A DNA stretch of 64,000 nucleotides from an uncultured Porphyromonadaceae bacterium. GTDB taxonomy: Bacteria; Bacteroidota; Bacteroidia; Bacteroidales; Barnesiellaceae_A. Shown here in pieces: positions 50,685 to 59,674 of the stretch. Under the pieces are notes generated by a model that made no database searches, was not told where the DNA came from, and was given only the letters and a program-made list of their open reading frames with translations. Where the stretch lies: positions 1 through 64,000 of the forward strand of contig UPZG01000009.1 in NCBI GenBank assembly GCA_900538705.1, in the 5' to 3' direction. The stretch's first letter is position 1; each line of letters opens with the position of its first letter. The translations under genes were made by a program, and so were the position numbers.

Positions 50685-51872
50685 TTAGGATTGGGATGAT
50701 ATAGCATTGAAAAGTTCTATCCATTTTGCTCCTACAACTTCAGGCAAATAGGATTTTGATTTTTCTATTATATTTTTTTGAATTTGTAATCTCTTCTCTT
50801 TGTTATTCATAAGAGAAAGCAAATTTTGTGCATATATTTCTTTGTCAAAAGGAGGTATTATTAGGCCGTTTATTTGATGAGGAGACAAGATGTATTTAAC
50901 GCCTTCAGAGCAACCAAATGCCATGGGTACAACACCGTTGGCCTGTGCTTCTGTGAGTACAAGTCCCCATCCTTCAAAGACAGATGTCATACAAAGAATA
51001 GCTGCCTTATCATAGTATTCTTTAGGATTATTGCTGAAGCCCGCGAATTCTACATTCGTAAGGTTTAGTTTTTTGACTTGCGCTTCAAGATTTTCTTTTT
51101 CCGGTCCTTCACCTACAATGATTAATTTCCAATCATTGGTTTTACCTTTAAGTAAATTCCATATATCTATGAGCATGTCTACTCTTTTGTCGGCATAGGT
51201 GAGTCGTCCTACAAAAAGTACAATGTTTTGTTTGTTCAATACTATATTACGTACTGGCTTTTCGGAATTGTTTATGGCAAATAATTTATGAGAGTCTTTT
51301 ATTTGAAGAGCCTTTTTTATTTGCTGTGAGTAACTGTCACACAGTGTAACATAGCCGTCTACCAGGTCATAGGCATGACGATATGCTTTATATATGCGTT
51401 TTTGATAAGTTTTGAAAGTATATATCTTATGTATGTCTATCAGGTAATATTGTAAAGCTTTTCCAATGGAGCGTTTCGATTTTGCCTTTTTCTGTTCTAT
51501 TTTATTTTTTATTTCCCAAAAAGGCATGCCGTGATTGTAATAAACAATTTTCAGAATGGGGTTAATACTCTTTATATCTTTGATAGATTTTAGTAAATAG
51601 GCTTGTATAACCAGTATGTTTATATTTTTTTCGGCACTTTTTTCGGCTATGAAGCGTGCGTTGATATAACTGTCGGTATTGGTAGAATCGGGAAGAATAA
51701 AGACATTTACGTTTTTTGAGAAAGATGAGTCTTGAGGCAGTTTCTCAGGACTGTATTCTCGGGTAAATAGAAAGATGGTATATCCTTTAGTGATAAGGTA
51801 TTCGCTTATATCGAGAGTGACACGTTCGGCTCCTCCTTTGGGAAAATATACATGAAAAAACGCTATATTCAT
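50685..51872 (-). CDS. Glycosyltransferase family 4
   Basis: 395 residues, GT-B fold. The N-terminus FFHVYFPKGGAERVTLDISEYL is typical of GT4. The donor domain has VLFVGRLTYADKRVDMLIDIW, LIIVGEGPEKENLEAQVKKL and SVFEGWGLVLTEAQANGVVPMAF. It is on the opposite strand from its two GT4 neighbours and unlike them in sequence, so it is not a recent duplicate. The substrate is unknown. Confidence 0.88.
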   Translation of the reverse strand: MNIAFFHVYFPKGGAERVTLDISEYLITKGYTIFLFTREYSPEKLPQDSSFSKNVNVFILPDSTNTDSYINARFIAEKSAEKNINILVIQAYLLKSIKDIKSINPILKIVYYNHGMPFWEIKNKIEQKKAKSKRSIGKALQYYLIDIHKIYTFKTYQKRIYKAYRHAYDLVDGYVTLCDSYSQQIKKALQIKDSHKLFAINNSEKPVRNIVLNKQNIVLFVGRLTYADKRVDMLIDIWNLLKGKTNDWKLIIVGEGPEKENLEAQVKKLNLTNVEFAGFSNNPKEYYDKAAILCMTSVFEGWGLVLTEAQANGVVPMAFGCSEGVKYILSPHQINGLIIPPFDKEIYAQNLLSLMNNKEKRLQIQKNIIEKSKSYLPEVVGAKWIELFNAISSQS

Positions 51873-51962
51873 AAGTAGCTTTCTTTTTTTGCGGCAAAAA
51901 TAGTCTAAATATTCTGTATGTAGCTGTTTCTAATACTATTTTTTATGCATAAGCAATATTAA

Positions 51963-51994
51963 TTTGCCGGAGTTTGGTATAAATATTATTTTTG
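51963..51994 (+). promoter_or_regulatory. Consensus promoter of the third GT4 gene
   Basis: TTTG (51963-51966), 20 bases, then TATTTTTG (51987-51994): an exact consensus. It shows that in-frame codons before 52018 are upstream of the transcript start. Confidence 0.8.
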
Positions 51995-52017
51995 CAACAG
52001 ACATAGACGCGAGAAGT

Positions 52018-53061
52018 ATGATAATTATCGATTGTGAGAAAATGAAGTATCCCAATACGGGGTTGTTTTTCTTTTGTGATATGCTTGTAAAGGCTATTAT
52101 AGAGGAGAATAAAGGTGTGTATGATTTGGGTTTTTATGTTCCTCGCAAATATGTAGGCCGCTGGGGTGAAACGTTTTATTACCGGAGAAAAAAATTTGTA
52201 GACAAAATTGTAATGTTTAGTCCTGCTCAATGTCAGTTGTGGCACACTACTTTTCAATTGGCACATTATGTACCATGCAATGGAAAGGTGTTGCTTACGG
52301 TGCATGACTTGAATTTCTTGTATGAAAAGAATGAGCAGAAGCAAAAAAAATATATGAGAAAAATGCAACAGCTGGTCGACCGTGCCGACAGGATAGTTGC
52401 CATATCAGAATATACAAAACAAGATTTGCTGTCGCATATCAATATCGGAGATAAAAAAGTAGACGTTATATATAATGGTTGCAATGTATACGAGGGAGCT
52501 TTAGAAGAACCATCAGACTTACCGACCGGTGATTTTCTATTTACGATAGCAACGGTATTGCCCAAGAAGAATTTTCATGTATTGCCATGTCTGTTGCAAG
52601 GAAATAATTTTGAGCTTATTATAGCCGGAAATAAGTCGGATTATGTGAATATGATACTTGATGAGGCTCGTAAATATGGTGTAGAAGGACGGGTAAAAAT
52701 AGTGGGCCCCATAGCTGAAGGCGAAAAACATTGGTATATGAAGCATTGTAAAGCTTTTTTGTTTCCGTCGATTGCCGAGGGCTTTGGATTACCAGTTATA
52801 GAAGCTATGGCATATGGAAAACCTGTTTTTTTGTCATGTCATACTTGTCTTCCAGAAATAGGCGGCCAGTGTGCCTATTATTTTAATAAAGATTTTGATA
52901 GGGACCTTATGTTGCAAGAATTTAATAATGGTCTTGACGATTTCTACGGTGATGAAGAAAGAAAAGCCGAAAAGATAAAGCAACGTGCAGCTCAGTTTTC
53001 TTGGAAGAATGCTGCCGATAGTTATTTGAACATTTATAGGGAGATGTCAGTTGCTAAATAA
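52018..53061 (+). CDS. Glycosyltransferase family 4
   Basis: 347 residues starting MIIIDCEKMKYPNTG at 52018; the frame extends to 51964, but that part is promoter. GT-B fold: VDRADRIVAISEYTKQDLLSH (hinge), FTIATVLPKKNFHVL and LFPSIAEGFGLPVIEAMAYGKPVFLS (donor site). It is close in type to bacterial mannosyltransferases. It precedes the InaA-like kinase on the same strand, suggesting joint action on the lipid A-core region (inference). Confidence 0.87.
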   Translation: MIIIDCEKMKYPNTGLFFFCDMLVKAIIEENKGVYDLGFYVPRKYVGRWGETFYYRRKKFVDKIVMFSPAQCQLWHTTFQLAHYVPCNGKVLLTVHDLNFLYEKNEQKQKKYMRKMQQLVDRADRIVAISEYTKQDLLSHINIGDKKVDVIYNGCNVYEGALEEPSDLPTGDFLFTIATVLPKKNFHVLPCLLQGNNFELIIAGNKSDYVNMILDEARKYGVEGRVKIVGPIAEGEKHWYMKHCKAFLFPSIAEGFGLPVIEAMAYGKPVFLSCHTCLPEIGGQCAYYFNKDFDRDLMLQEFNNGLDDFYGDEERKAEKIKQRAAQFSWKNAADSYLNIYREMSVAK

Positions 53062-53172
53062 CAGTAGAGTATAATTATGAAAGGGGTATCAGTGAAGAAT
53101 AAGCTCTGTTGGAACGATATGAATTTAGAATGTCGAATGGCATAGTCGAAAAAGTTAGTATTATTGTTTAGT

Positions 53173-53955
53173 ATGCGTCGATGTGAAATAAATCCGGTGT
53201 ATGCTTCTTCCAAGGAGCTGATTGATGGTATCCCTTCTCGCTTTGTGCGGGAAGGAGAGGTGTTATATCAATGGCGCAATTGCATTAAGAAAATTTCTAT
53301 GGGAGATGGCAGGGTGTGGAATGTAAAATCGTTTAAAGTTCCGCATCTACTCAATAGGTTTATATACCGTTATTTTCGTAAGTCAAAGGCCGAGCGTTCC
53401 TATCATAATGCCTTGCGCCTGCTGCAATATGGAGTAGATACTCCTACGCCTATTGCTTATATGGTAGAACAAAATGTATGGGGTATATCACATAGTTACT
53501 ATATTTCGGAACAGTTGACATACGATTGTGATATGCATAGTTTGCTCGATAAGCCTCCTGCCGACTTTGAGAAATTGTTGCGGGGTTATGCACAGTTTGT
53601 ATATTCTTTTCATCGCAAGGGTATCTATTTTCTCGATTTGTCGTTAGGAAATACGCTTATAGTGCGCAAGTCTGATGGTGAGGTCCGTTATTATTTGGTA
53701 GACCTTAATCGTACTTGGTTTTATGATAGACCGTTGACATGCCGCGAAGGTGTCAAAGGTTTTTGTCGTTTAGATACGGTTTGGAAAAACAAAGATTTTA
53801 TACTTCATGAGTATGCCAAAGCCGGTGGCTATGAATATGCTGATGTATTGCGCAATTATAAAAAATGCGAAAGGCAAGACAATCTGCGCCGTGCTTTCAA
53901 AGATAGAGGTATAATAGGTTTTATCAAAATGTTCCTATTTGGCGATAATTCTTGA
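53173..53955 (+). CDS. Lipopolysaccharide core kinase, InaA/KdkA/WaaP type
   Basis: 260 residues with a protein-kinase-like fold. Visible elements are the nucleotide-binding Lys in WNVKSFKVP (about 52-60), a catalytic-loop sequence YFLDLSLGNTLIV with Asp and Asn, and the metal-binding Asp in YYLVDLNRTWFY. The HxD His is replaced by Phe-Leu (FLDLS). Such enzymes phosphorylate Kdo or heptose in lipopolysaccharide. The flanking glycosyltransferases support that. The last 32 bases overlap the convergent GT2 gene. Confidence 0.82.
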   Translation: MRRCEINPVYASSKELIDGIPSRFVREGEVLYQWRNCIKKISMGDGRVWNVKSFKVPHLLNRFIYRYFRKSKAERSYHNALRLLQYGVDTPTPIAYMVEQNVWGISHSYYISEQLTYDCDMHSLLDKPPADFEKLLRGYAQFVYSFHRKGIYFLDLSLGNTLIVRKSDGEVRYYLVDLNRTWFYDRPLTCREGVKGFCRLDTVWKNKDFILHEYAKAGGYEYADVLRNYKKCERQDNLRRAFKDRGIIGFIKMFLFGDNS

Positions 53956-54853
53956 AGCCACCGATGCGACCTCCATTGGGTAGGAATCGCTCGATAGCTT
54001 TCAGTACACGGTATTTGGTGCCAAAGATTTTGCGTATGTCGGGAGCTTTTCCTTCGTATTGCAAGTACTGTCGGTAGGGACACGAGGCGATGCGTTCTTG
54101 CATGACGGCGGGGTGTTTCCCGTGGAACATAGGAAAAGCCGAAATGTTACCATAGTTGTATAGAGCTACTTTTTGTGCCGAAACGCCGTCGCTTAGTAAA
54201 ATTTGCTCAGCTTGTTTACCTCCCATTTTGCGAGGGTCGCGACACCATCCATAGTGAAATATATAGGCATTTTTTAGTAGTATACAGCGTAGTTTTTGGG
54301 TACCTTCGGTTTGCCAGTAATCTTTGTAATTGAAGTTTGGAATAATGCGAAACGATTGTGCATCGCGCCACGAGTGTATATCGGGTTGTCGGCGTACGAT
54401 GCGTATCTCTTTAGGATAACCAAAGTGACGGGCGTCAATGTAATGTTCGTAATCGCCATATAGGTGTATGTACCGTAGCAGGAAGCCGTCGACATTTTTG
54501 TCGTCGATGTATTTGTTGCAAGCTTCGCGTATGATGGGTAATGCATCTTCGTGTAATACCTCATCGGCTTGCAGGTAGATACACCAGTCGCCAGTGCATG
54601 CTTGCAAGGCGATGTCGGTCTGGTTGGCATATATCATTCCTTTTATGTTGTATCGGCATGAATCCCATTGGGTGTGTATGATTTTTATTTTGTCCGATTT
54701 TATGCTTGAAATAAGTTCATCGGTTTTGTCGTCGCTGTTACCTAAAGCAATGACAAATTCGTCGACAATGGGTAATACCGATTTTATGCTTTCTACGACG
54801 GGAAAGTCGTAGTTGATAGCGTTGCGAATAATAGTAAAGCCGCTTATTTTCAT
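53924..54853 (-). CDS. Glycosyltransferase family 2
   Basis: A 309-residue GT-A fold protein with FTIIRNAINYDFPVVESIKSVLPIVDEFVIALGNSDDKT at the N-terminus and a modified DXD motif in WCIYLQADEVLHEDAL (LQADE). It probably adds a sugar to surface glycan. There is no membrane segment. It lies tail to tail with the kinase gene. Confidence 0.88.
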   Translation of the reverse strand: MKISGFTIIRNAINYDFPVVESIKSVLPIVDEFVIALGNSDDKTDELISSIKSDKIKIIHTQWDSCRYNIKGMIYANQTDIALQACTGDWCIYLQADEVLHEDALPIIREACNKYIDDKNVDGFLLRYIHLYGDYEHYIDARHFGYPKEIRIVRRQPDIHSWRDAQSFRIIPNFNYKDYWQTEGTQKLRCILLKNAYIFHYGWCRDPRKMGGKQAEQILLSDGVSAQKVALYNYGNISAFPMFHGKHPAVMQERIASCPYRQYLQYEGKAPDIRKIFGTKYRVLKAIERFLPNGGRIGGFKNYRQIGTF

Positions 54854-54896
54854 AGGTGGTGTAGATGATTAGATAACAAAGATACGAAATTCCTTT

Positions 54897-55622
54897 TTAG
54901 AAAATATTTCGTTGCATATAGTGCTTGCGCTCGTCGGGAGTAAACTTCTCTATGGCGTAGCGTAAAAGTGTGCGGGGTAGGGTGGCGTAACGAGGTTGTA
55001 AGTAATCGATGAGTACTTGTTTGTCTCTTTTTCCAACTTCTCGCAGCATCCAACCTACGGCCTTTTGTATAAGGTCGTGTGGGTGAGTGCGCAGTATATC
55101 GGCAATAGCAAGTGTGTCGTCAAAGTCGTTATTGCGTATGTAGGTATACGTAGCGACAATGGCAATACGTTGTTCCCATAGCGAGCCGTTGCGGGCAAAG
55201 CGATAGAGTAGAGAGCGGTCGGTGTGCAAAAGATGTTCTCCTACAATTTGTGGTGCCGAGAGATCTACCAAGTCCCAATTGTTGATGTAGGCTGTATTGT
55301 TAATATATGTATTGAAGATAGATTGTCGTTGGGCTTCGTCGGTGTGTCGGCTTTTGTATTTTGCTATTAAGCAAAGCAGTGCAGCAAGTCTTATTTCATG
55401 TATAGGGTTACGAAGTAGTGTAGTTAGTTCGTCGCATGAGAGGTATGTGTAGCGTCGGGCTATGACACGGTTTTCGGGAACAGTCAGGCCTATGAAGCGG
55501 TCGCCTTCGCCGTATTCACCAGGAGCTGTTTTAAAAAAAGAAGAAAGGATGGCTATCTTCTCGGGATGAGCATTGGAGATGAGTTCCTGCTCAAAATCGT
55601 GAATAGTTGCTGTTTTTGTCAT
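54897..55622 (-). CDS. AlkD-like DNA alkylation repair protein
   Basis: 241 residues of the HEAT-repeat DNA glycosylase family (AlkC/AlkD). Features are LRNPIHEIRLAALLCLIAKY, NNWDLVDLSAPQIVGEHLL (with the conserved Trp-Asp), RIAIVATYTYIRNNDFDDTLAIAD and DLIQKAVGWMLREVGKRD. Members remove N3- or N7-alkylated bases. The ATG at 55622 is chosen; the frame runs on to 55733 through a basic stretch not seen in the family. Confidence 0.88.
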   Translation of the reverse strand: MTKTATIHDFEQELISNAHPEKIAILSSFFKTAPGEYGEGDRFIGLTVPENRVIARRYTYLSCDELTTLLRNPIHEIRLAALLCLIAKYKSRHTDEAQRQSIFNTYINNTAYINNWDLVDLSAPQIVGEHLLHTDRSLLYRFARNGSLWEQRIAIVATYTYIRNNDFDDTLAIADILRTHPHDLIQKAVGWMLREVGKRDKQVLIDYLQPRYATLPRTLLRYAIEKFTPDERKHYMQRNIF

Positions 55623-55933
55623 GAGCGTTCTATTGTTGTGTTGTAAAGATAAGAGTTTGTGCCGATGTAACGCTAAAATCTTTTGTTTTTTTCTGGCCGG
55701 GTATGCGGATAGATAAAAATATTTTATTCTCATGCACTTAAATATTGTCTATTTTTATGATTCACAGCGTATTATGATGTTTTTGAAATATCTTCTGTGT
55801 AACCATAAATAGGTGCTTTACTTTTTTGTTTTACGTTTTTTATAAGGTGTGGATTCTTTTCATGTCAAGTTTTGCTTAGTTATGGCAAAATTTGTAATTT
55901 TGATACTTGTATGATTTATGCACTCAGTCGTTT
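55623..55933. other. Divergent spacer before the nucleoside-recognition gene
   Basis: An AT-rich spacer that holds the consensus promoter at 55871-55902. Nothing else was recognised. Confidence 0.5.
55871..55902 (+). promoter_or_regulatory. Consensus promoter of the nucleoside-recognition gene
   Basis: TTTG (55871-55874), 20 bases, then TAATTTTG (55895-55902): an exact consensus. Transcription would begin near 55909, which rules out the in-frame codon at 55907 and supports the ATG at 55934. Confidence 0.8.
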
Positions 55934-57166
55934 ATGGTACTCAATTATATTTGGATAGGATTTTTCCTTGTAGCTTTTGTAGTTGCAATATGTCAGTCGG
56001 TATTCGCCGGTAACTACGATATATGGAGCGCAATAATGAACTCCTCTTTTGCTGCTGCAAAAAATGCTTTCGATATATCTATTGGACTAACCGGTGTATT
56101 GACTTTATGGTTGGGTCTGATGAAGGTGGGTGAGCGCGCCGGATTGGTGGCTGCCTTTGCGCGGTTGATGAGTCCGTTATTTTCTCGTCTTTTTCCGGGT
56201 ATTCCTAAGGGGCATCCTGCGTTAGGCTCGATGTTCATGAATATATCGGCCAATATGCTTGGTCTTGATAATGCTGCCACACCTTTGGGCTTGAAGGCCA
56301 TGCAGGAGATGCAAGAGCTCAATCCTAAGAAAGATACGGCAACAGATGCGATGTTGATGTTTCTTGTTCTCAACACCTCTGGATTGACGCTTGTGCCTAT
56401 TGGTGTAATGACGTATCGTGCCCAGATGGGGGCTGCCAATCCATCGGATGTTTTTCTCCCAATTCTTCTGGCTACTTTTGCTGCCACCTTTGTGGCGTTG
56501 GTGGCGGTTTGTATAAAGCAGCGTATCAATTTATTCGATAAAGTATTGATAGGTTGGGGTGCAGGTTTTATTTTGGCGATTGGCGGATTAATGTTTTTCT
56601 TATCACAGCTTACTCAGGAGCAGGTTGCCCACATATCGTCTGTTTTTTCCAATGCACTGCTTTTTACTATTATAGTTGCCTTTATAGGTGTGGGGCTCTA
56701 TAAACGTATAAATGTTTATGAGAGTTTTATAGAGGGTGCTAAGGAAGGCTTTAAGACAGCTGTTACTATCATTCCTTATTTGGTAGCTATTTTGGTAGGC
56801 ATAGCCGTGTTTCGTGCATCAGGAGCAATGGATTTTGTGGTCGATGGCGTGCGTTATGTCGTGGCTGCTTGTGGATTGGATACGTCGTTTGTCGAGGCAT
56901 TACCTACTGCCTTTATGAAGCCCTTAAGTGGTAGTGGTGCTCGTGGTATGATGGTAGATTGTATGGCAACTTATGGTGTAGATTCGTTTGTGGCCAAGGT
57001 CGCGGCAACTATCCAAGGGTCTACCGATACCACTTTCTATATTCTAGCTGTCTATTTTGGTAGTGTAGGTATACGCAAGACACGCTATGCGGTAGGATAT
57101 TCGCTTCTTGCCGATGCCGCAGGTATTATTTCGGGCATTGCATTGGCTTATTTCTTTTTTGGTTGA
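55934..57166 (+). CDS. Nucleoside-recognition (Gate) domain membrane protein, SpmA-SpmB fusion type
   Basis: 410 residues with two Gate domains in tandem, each with several membrane segments. The first has ALGSMFMNISANMLGLDNAATPLGLKAM as in SpmA. The second has MKPLSGSGARGMMVD and GSTDTTFYILAVYFGSVGI as in SpmB. In sporeformers the two are separate spore maturation proteins. The fusion is usual in Bacteroidota, which do not form spores, so the role is something else, perhaps transport. It starts at 55934 (MVLNYIWIGFFL). Confidence 0.87.
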   Translation: MVLNYIWIGFFLVAFVVAICQSVFAGNYDIWSAIMNSSFAAAKNAFDISIGLTGVLTLWLGLMKVGERAGLVAAFARLMSPLFSRLFPGIPKGHPALGSMFMNISANMLGLDNAATPLGLKAMQEMQELNPKKDTATDAMLMFLVLNTSGLTLVPIGVMTYRAQMGAANPSDVFLPILLATFAATFVALVAVCIKQRINLFDKVLIGWGAGFILAIGGLMFFLSQLTQEQVAHISSVFSNALLFTIIVAFIGVGLYKRINVYESFIEGAKEGFKTAVTIIPYLVAILVGIAVFRASGAMDFVVDGVRYVVAACGLDTSFVEALPTAFMKPLSGSGARGMMVDCMATYGVDSFVAKVAATIQGSTDTTFYILAVYFGSVGIRKTRYAVGYSLLADAAGIISGIALAYFFFG

Positions 57167-57187
57167 GTTTTGTATGCTCTAAGTTCT

Positions 57188-57195
57188 TAACTTTG
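57188..57195 (+). promoter_or_regulatory. -7 element of ybeY
   Basis: TAACTTTG matches TAnnTTTG, 30 bases before the ybeY ATG. A TTTG upstream has only a 15-base gap, so the -33 is uncertain. Confidence 0.5.
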
Positions 57196-57225
57196 CAATC
57201 GCTTTGAATTTATAATATTCCTGAT

Positions 57226-57645
57226 ATGGCTATAACCTATTGTGCAGAAAGAGTGAAAGTACCCCCTTTTAGAAGGAGAGAAGTTTCATCGTGGATACGC
57301 GATGTGGCTGCGAAGTATGGAAAAAAGTGTGGTGATATTGCTTATATCTTTTGCGATGATGAAAAGATTTTGGAGGTTAATCGAGCTTATTTGCAGCACG
57401 ATTATTATACCGATGTCATCACTTTTGATTATTCCGAAGGTAATGTGATTTCGGGCGATATCTTTATTAGTCTCGATACTGTAAAAAGTAATGCTTTGCA
57501 GTATGGACAACCCTATGAAACAGAGGTTTATCGTATTATTATACATGGAATTCTGCATCTTTGCGGTATCAATGATAAAGGGCCTGGCGAGCGGGAAAAA
57601 ATGTCGGCTTGCGAAAATGAGGCCCTTGCTATGCTGCAAAAGTAA
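57226..57645 (+). CDS. ybeY: Endoribonuclease YbeY (rRNA maturation)
   Basis: 139 residues. Matures 16S rRNA ends and takes part in ribosome quality control. The motif is IIHGILHLCGINDKGPGEREKM. The first two zinc ligands (HGxxH) are present, but the third, normally the His of GYDH, reads Asp (GIND). I believe this is common in Bacteroidota, so the enzyme is probably active. It lies 59 bases after the nucleoside-recognition gene. Confidence 0.9.
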   Translation: MAITYCAERVKVPPFRRREVSSWIRDVAAKYGKKCGDIAYIFCDDEKILEVNRAYLQHDYYTDVITFDYSEGNVISGDIFISLDTVKSNALQYGQPYETEVYRIIIHGILHLCGINDKGPGEREKMSACENEALAMLQK

Positions 57646-57665
57646 TGTTGTGTTGAAGTATTCAA

Positions 57666-57697
57666 TTTGCTTGTTTCAAACAAAAGCCTTATATTTG
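57666..57697 (+). promoter_or_regulatory. Consensus promoter of mnmG
   Basis: TTTG (57666-57669), 20 bases, then TATATTTG (57690-57697): an exact consensus, 19 bases before the mnmG start. Confidence 0.8.
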
Positions 57698-57716
57698 AAA
57701 GTAATATCGTTGAACG

Positions 57717-59591
57717 ATGGATTTTAATTACGATGTAATCGTAGTAGGTGCTGGTCATGCAGGCTGCGAAGCTGCATCTGCTGCTGCCCGGTTGGGTTCT
57801 AAAACGCTGCTTGTTACTCAAGATATGAACAAGATAGCGCAAATGAGTTGTAACCCTGCTGTTGGCGGTATAGCTAAAGGTCAGATTGTTAGGGAGATAG
57901 ATGCTCTTGGAGGGCGAATGGGCATTATTACAGATATGACGGCAATACAGTTTAGGATGCTTAATCGTTCTAAAGGACCTGCCGTTTGGAGCCCTCGTTC
58001 TCAAAGCGACCGCATGCGATTTAGTGAGAAATGGCGTTCTGTGTTGGAGAATACCACCAACCTTTATATGTGGCAAGATACCGTATCGCGTCTTCTTATT
58101 GAGAAAGGCGAGATATGTGGTGTCGTTACCAAGATGGGGGTTACTTTCAGTGCACGAAGCGTGGTGCTCACTAATGGTACGTTTCTCAATGGACTTATTC
58201 ATATTGGTCCCGTACAATTGCCGGGAGGTCGCATATCTGAGACCGCCTCGTACGGCTTATCCGAGCAGTTGGCCGAGCTGGGATTTACTGTGGGCCGCAT
58301 GAAAACTGGTACGCCTGTAAGAATAGATGGAAGAACGATACATTTTGACGAATCCATCGAACAAAAAGGCGATAACGATTTCCATAAGTTCTCGTATCTC
58401 GATTTTTCACCACGCCCATTGCGCCAACGTAGTTGTTGGACTATATATACCAATGAGCGTGTTCATGACATATTGCGCAAGGGGCTTCCCGATTCACCAC
58501 TTTATAATGGGCAAATAAAGAGCATTGGACCGAGATATTGTCCCAGTATCGAGACGAAGATTGTGACTTTTCCCGATAAAAGCGAGCATCAACTTTTTCT
58601 CGAACCCGAGGGCGAGACAACGCAAGAATATTACCTCAATGGCTTTTCGTCGTCACTGCCCATAGATATACAGATTGCAGCTTTACAGCAGATACCGGCT
58701 TTGCGCAATGTGCGTATTTATCGTCCCGGATATGCAATAGAGTATGATTATTTTGACCCTACACAACTTTTGCATACGCTTGAGACTAAACTGGTGAAAA
58801 GACTCTTCTTTGCCGGTCAAATCAACGGTACTACCGGTTATGAAGAGGCTGCAGGGCAGGGTATTGTTGCCGGTATAAATGCTCATATAGCTTGTCATGG
58901 AGGTGAGCCGTTTACCCTAGGACGTAATGAAGCATATATAGGTGTGCTTATTGATGATTTGGTGACCAAAGGTGTTGATGAACCCTATAGAATGTTCACG
59001 TCGCGTGCTGAATACAGGATATTATTGAGACAAGATGATGCCGACGAACGGCTTACACGTCGCGCTTACGAGTTGGGTTTAGCTTCGGCTGAGAGGAAGG
59101 CTTTACTCGATACAAAGCTGTCGACGATTAATGATTTGATAGAGTTTGCTCATTCATATTCGGTACGGCCTTCGCATGTCAATGCAGCGCTCGAAGAGCA
59201 TTCTCTTCAACCGTTGCGTCACGGCGTCAAACTCTATGAGCTTTTGATGCGTCCTCAAATGAGTTTTGCTATCTTGTCGTCTATTTTGCCTGCGCTGCGT
59301 ACTCGTCTTGAGTCTATTTCTTCTCGACGTGATGAGATTGTCGAGGCCGCCGAAATACGTATTAAGTATAGTGGCTATATAGAGCGCGAGCAACTCATTG
59401 CCGACAAGATATCGCGGTTGGAAAATATAAGGATAAAGGATAAATTTGATTATCTTTCCATCCATCAAATATCTACTGAGGCTCGCCAAAAATTGCAAAA
59501 GATACAGCCCGAAACGATAGCCCAGGCAGCTCGTATTCCGGGCGTCTCGCCCAGTGACATAAATATATTGTTGCTGCTATTGGGAAGATGA
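57717..59591 (+). CDS. mnmG: tRNA uridine-5-carboxymethylaminomethyl modification enzyme MnmG (GidA)
   Basis: 624 residues. An FAD enzyme that with MnmE modifies U34 of tRNAs. The start is VIVVGAGHAGCEAASAAARLG, followed by SCNPAVGGIAKGQIVREIDALGG and the family signature RPGYAIEYDYFDPTQL. A second signature, FFAGQINGTTGYEEAAGQG, has the FAD and catalytic Cys context. The old name gidA reflects its frequent place near the replication origin; here parS follows its stop by one base. Confidence 0.97.
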   Translation: MDFNYDVIVVGAGHAGCEAASAAARLGSKTLLVTQDMNKIAQMSCNPAVGGIAKGQIVREIDALGGRMGIITDMTAIQFRMLNRSKGPAVWSPRSQSDRMRFSEKWRSVLENTTNLYMWQDTVSRLLIEKGEICGVVTKMGVTFSARSVVLTNGTFLNGLIHIGPVQLPGGRISETASYGLSEQLAELGFTVGRMKTGTPVRIDGRTIHFDESIEQKGDNDFHKFSYLDFSPRPLRQRSCWTIYTNERVHDILRKGLPDSPLYNGQIKSIGPRYCPSIETKIVTFPDKSEHQLFLEPEGETTQEYYLNGFSSSLPIDIQIAALQQIPALRNVRIYRPGYAIEYDYFDPTQLLHTLETKLVKRLFFAGQINGTTGYEEAAGQGIVAGINAHIACHGGEPFTLGRNEAYIGVLIDDLVTKGVDEPYRMFTSRAEYRILLRQDDADERLTRRAYELGLASAERKALLDTKLSTINDLIEFAHSYSVRPSHVNAALEEHSLQPLRHGVKLYELLMRPQMSFAILSSILPALRTRLESISSRRDEIVEAAEIRIKYSGYIEREQLIADKISRLENIRIKDKFDYLSIHQISTEARQKLQKIQPETIAQAARIPGVSPSDINILLLLLGR

Positions 59592-59592
59592 C

Positions 59593-59608
59593 TGTTTCAC
59601 GTGAAACA
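59593..59608. other. parS centromere-like site
   Basis: TGTTTCACGTGAAACA, a perfect 16-base palindrome identical to the conserved bacterial parS consensus bound by ParB. It starts one base after the mnmG stop codon. parA and parB are not in the window. Confidence 0.93.
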
Positions 59609-59674
59609 TAGTTTTAGTGAGGTTGTGTAAATATCTGGAAATATATAAAGTAACAAACATATAGAAACAAACTT

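Noticed and set aside
53077..53145. A 22-codon frame between the third GT4 gene and the kinase
   Set aside because: Too short, no ribosome-binding site, no sign of conservation visible from the sequence.
54274..54630. A 118-codon frame on the same strand as the GT2 gene
   Set aside because: It overlaps the GT2 frame in another phase, has biased composition (Thr, Tyr) and no domain.
57528..58217. A 229-codon minus-strand frame antisense to ybeY and mnmG
   Set aside because: It overlaps two certain genes, its product resembles no family, and it is rich in Ser, Thr, His and Arg as expected from reading a coding strand backwards.
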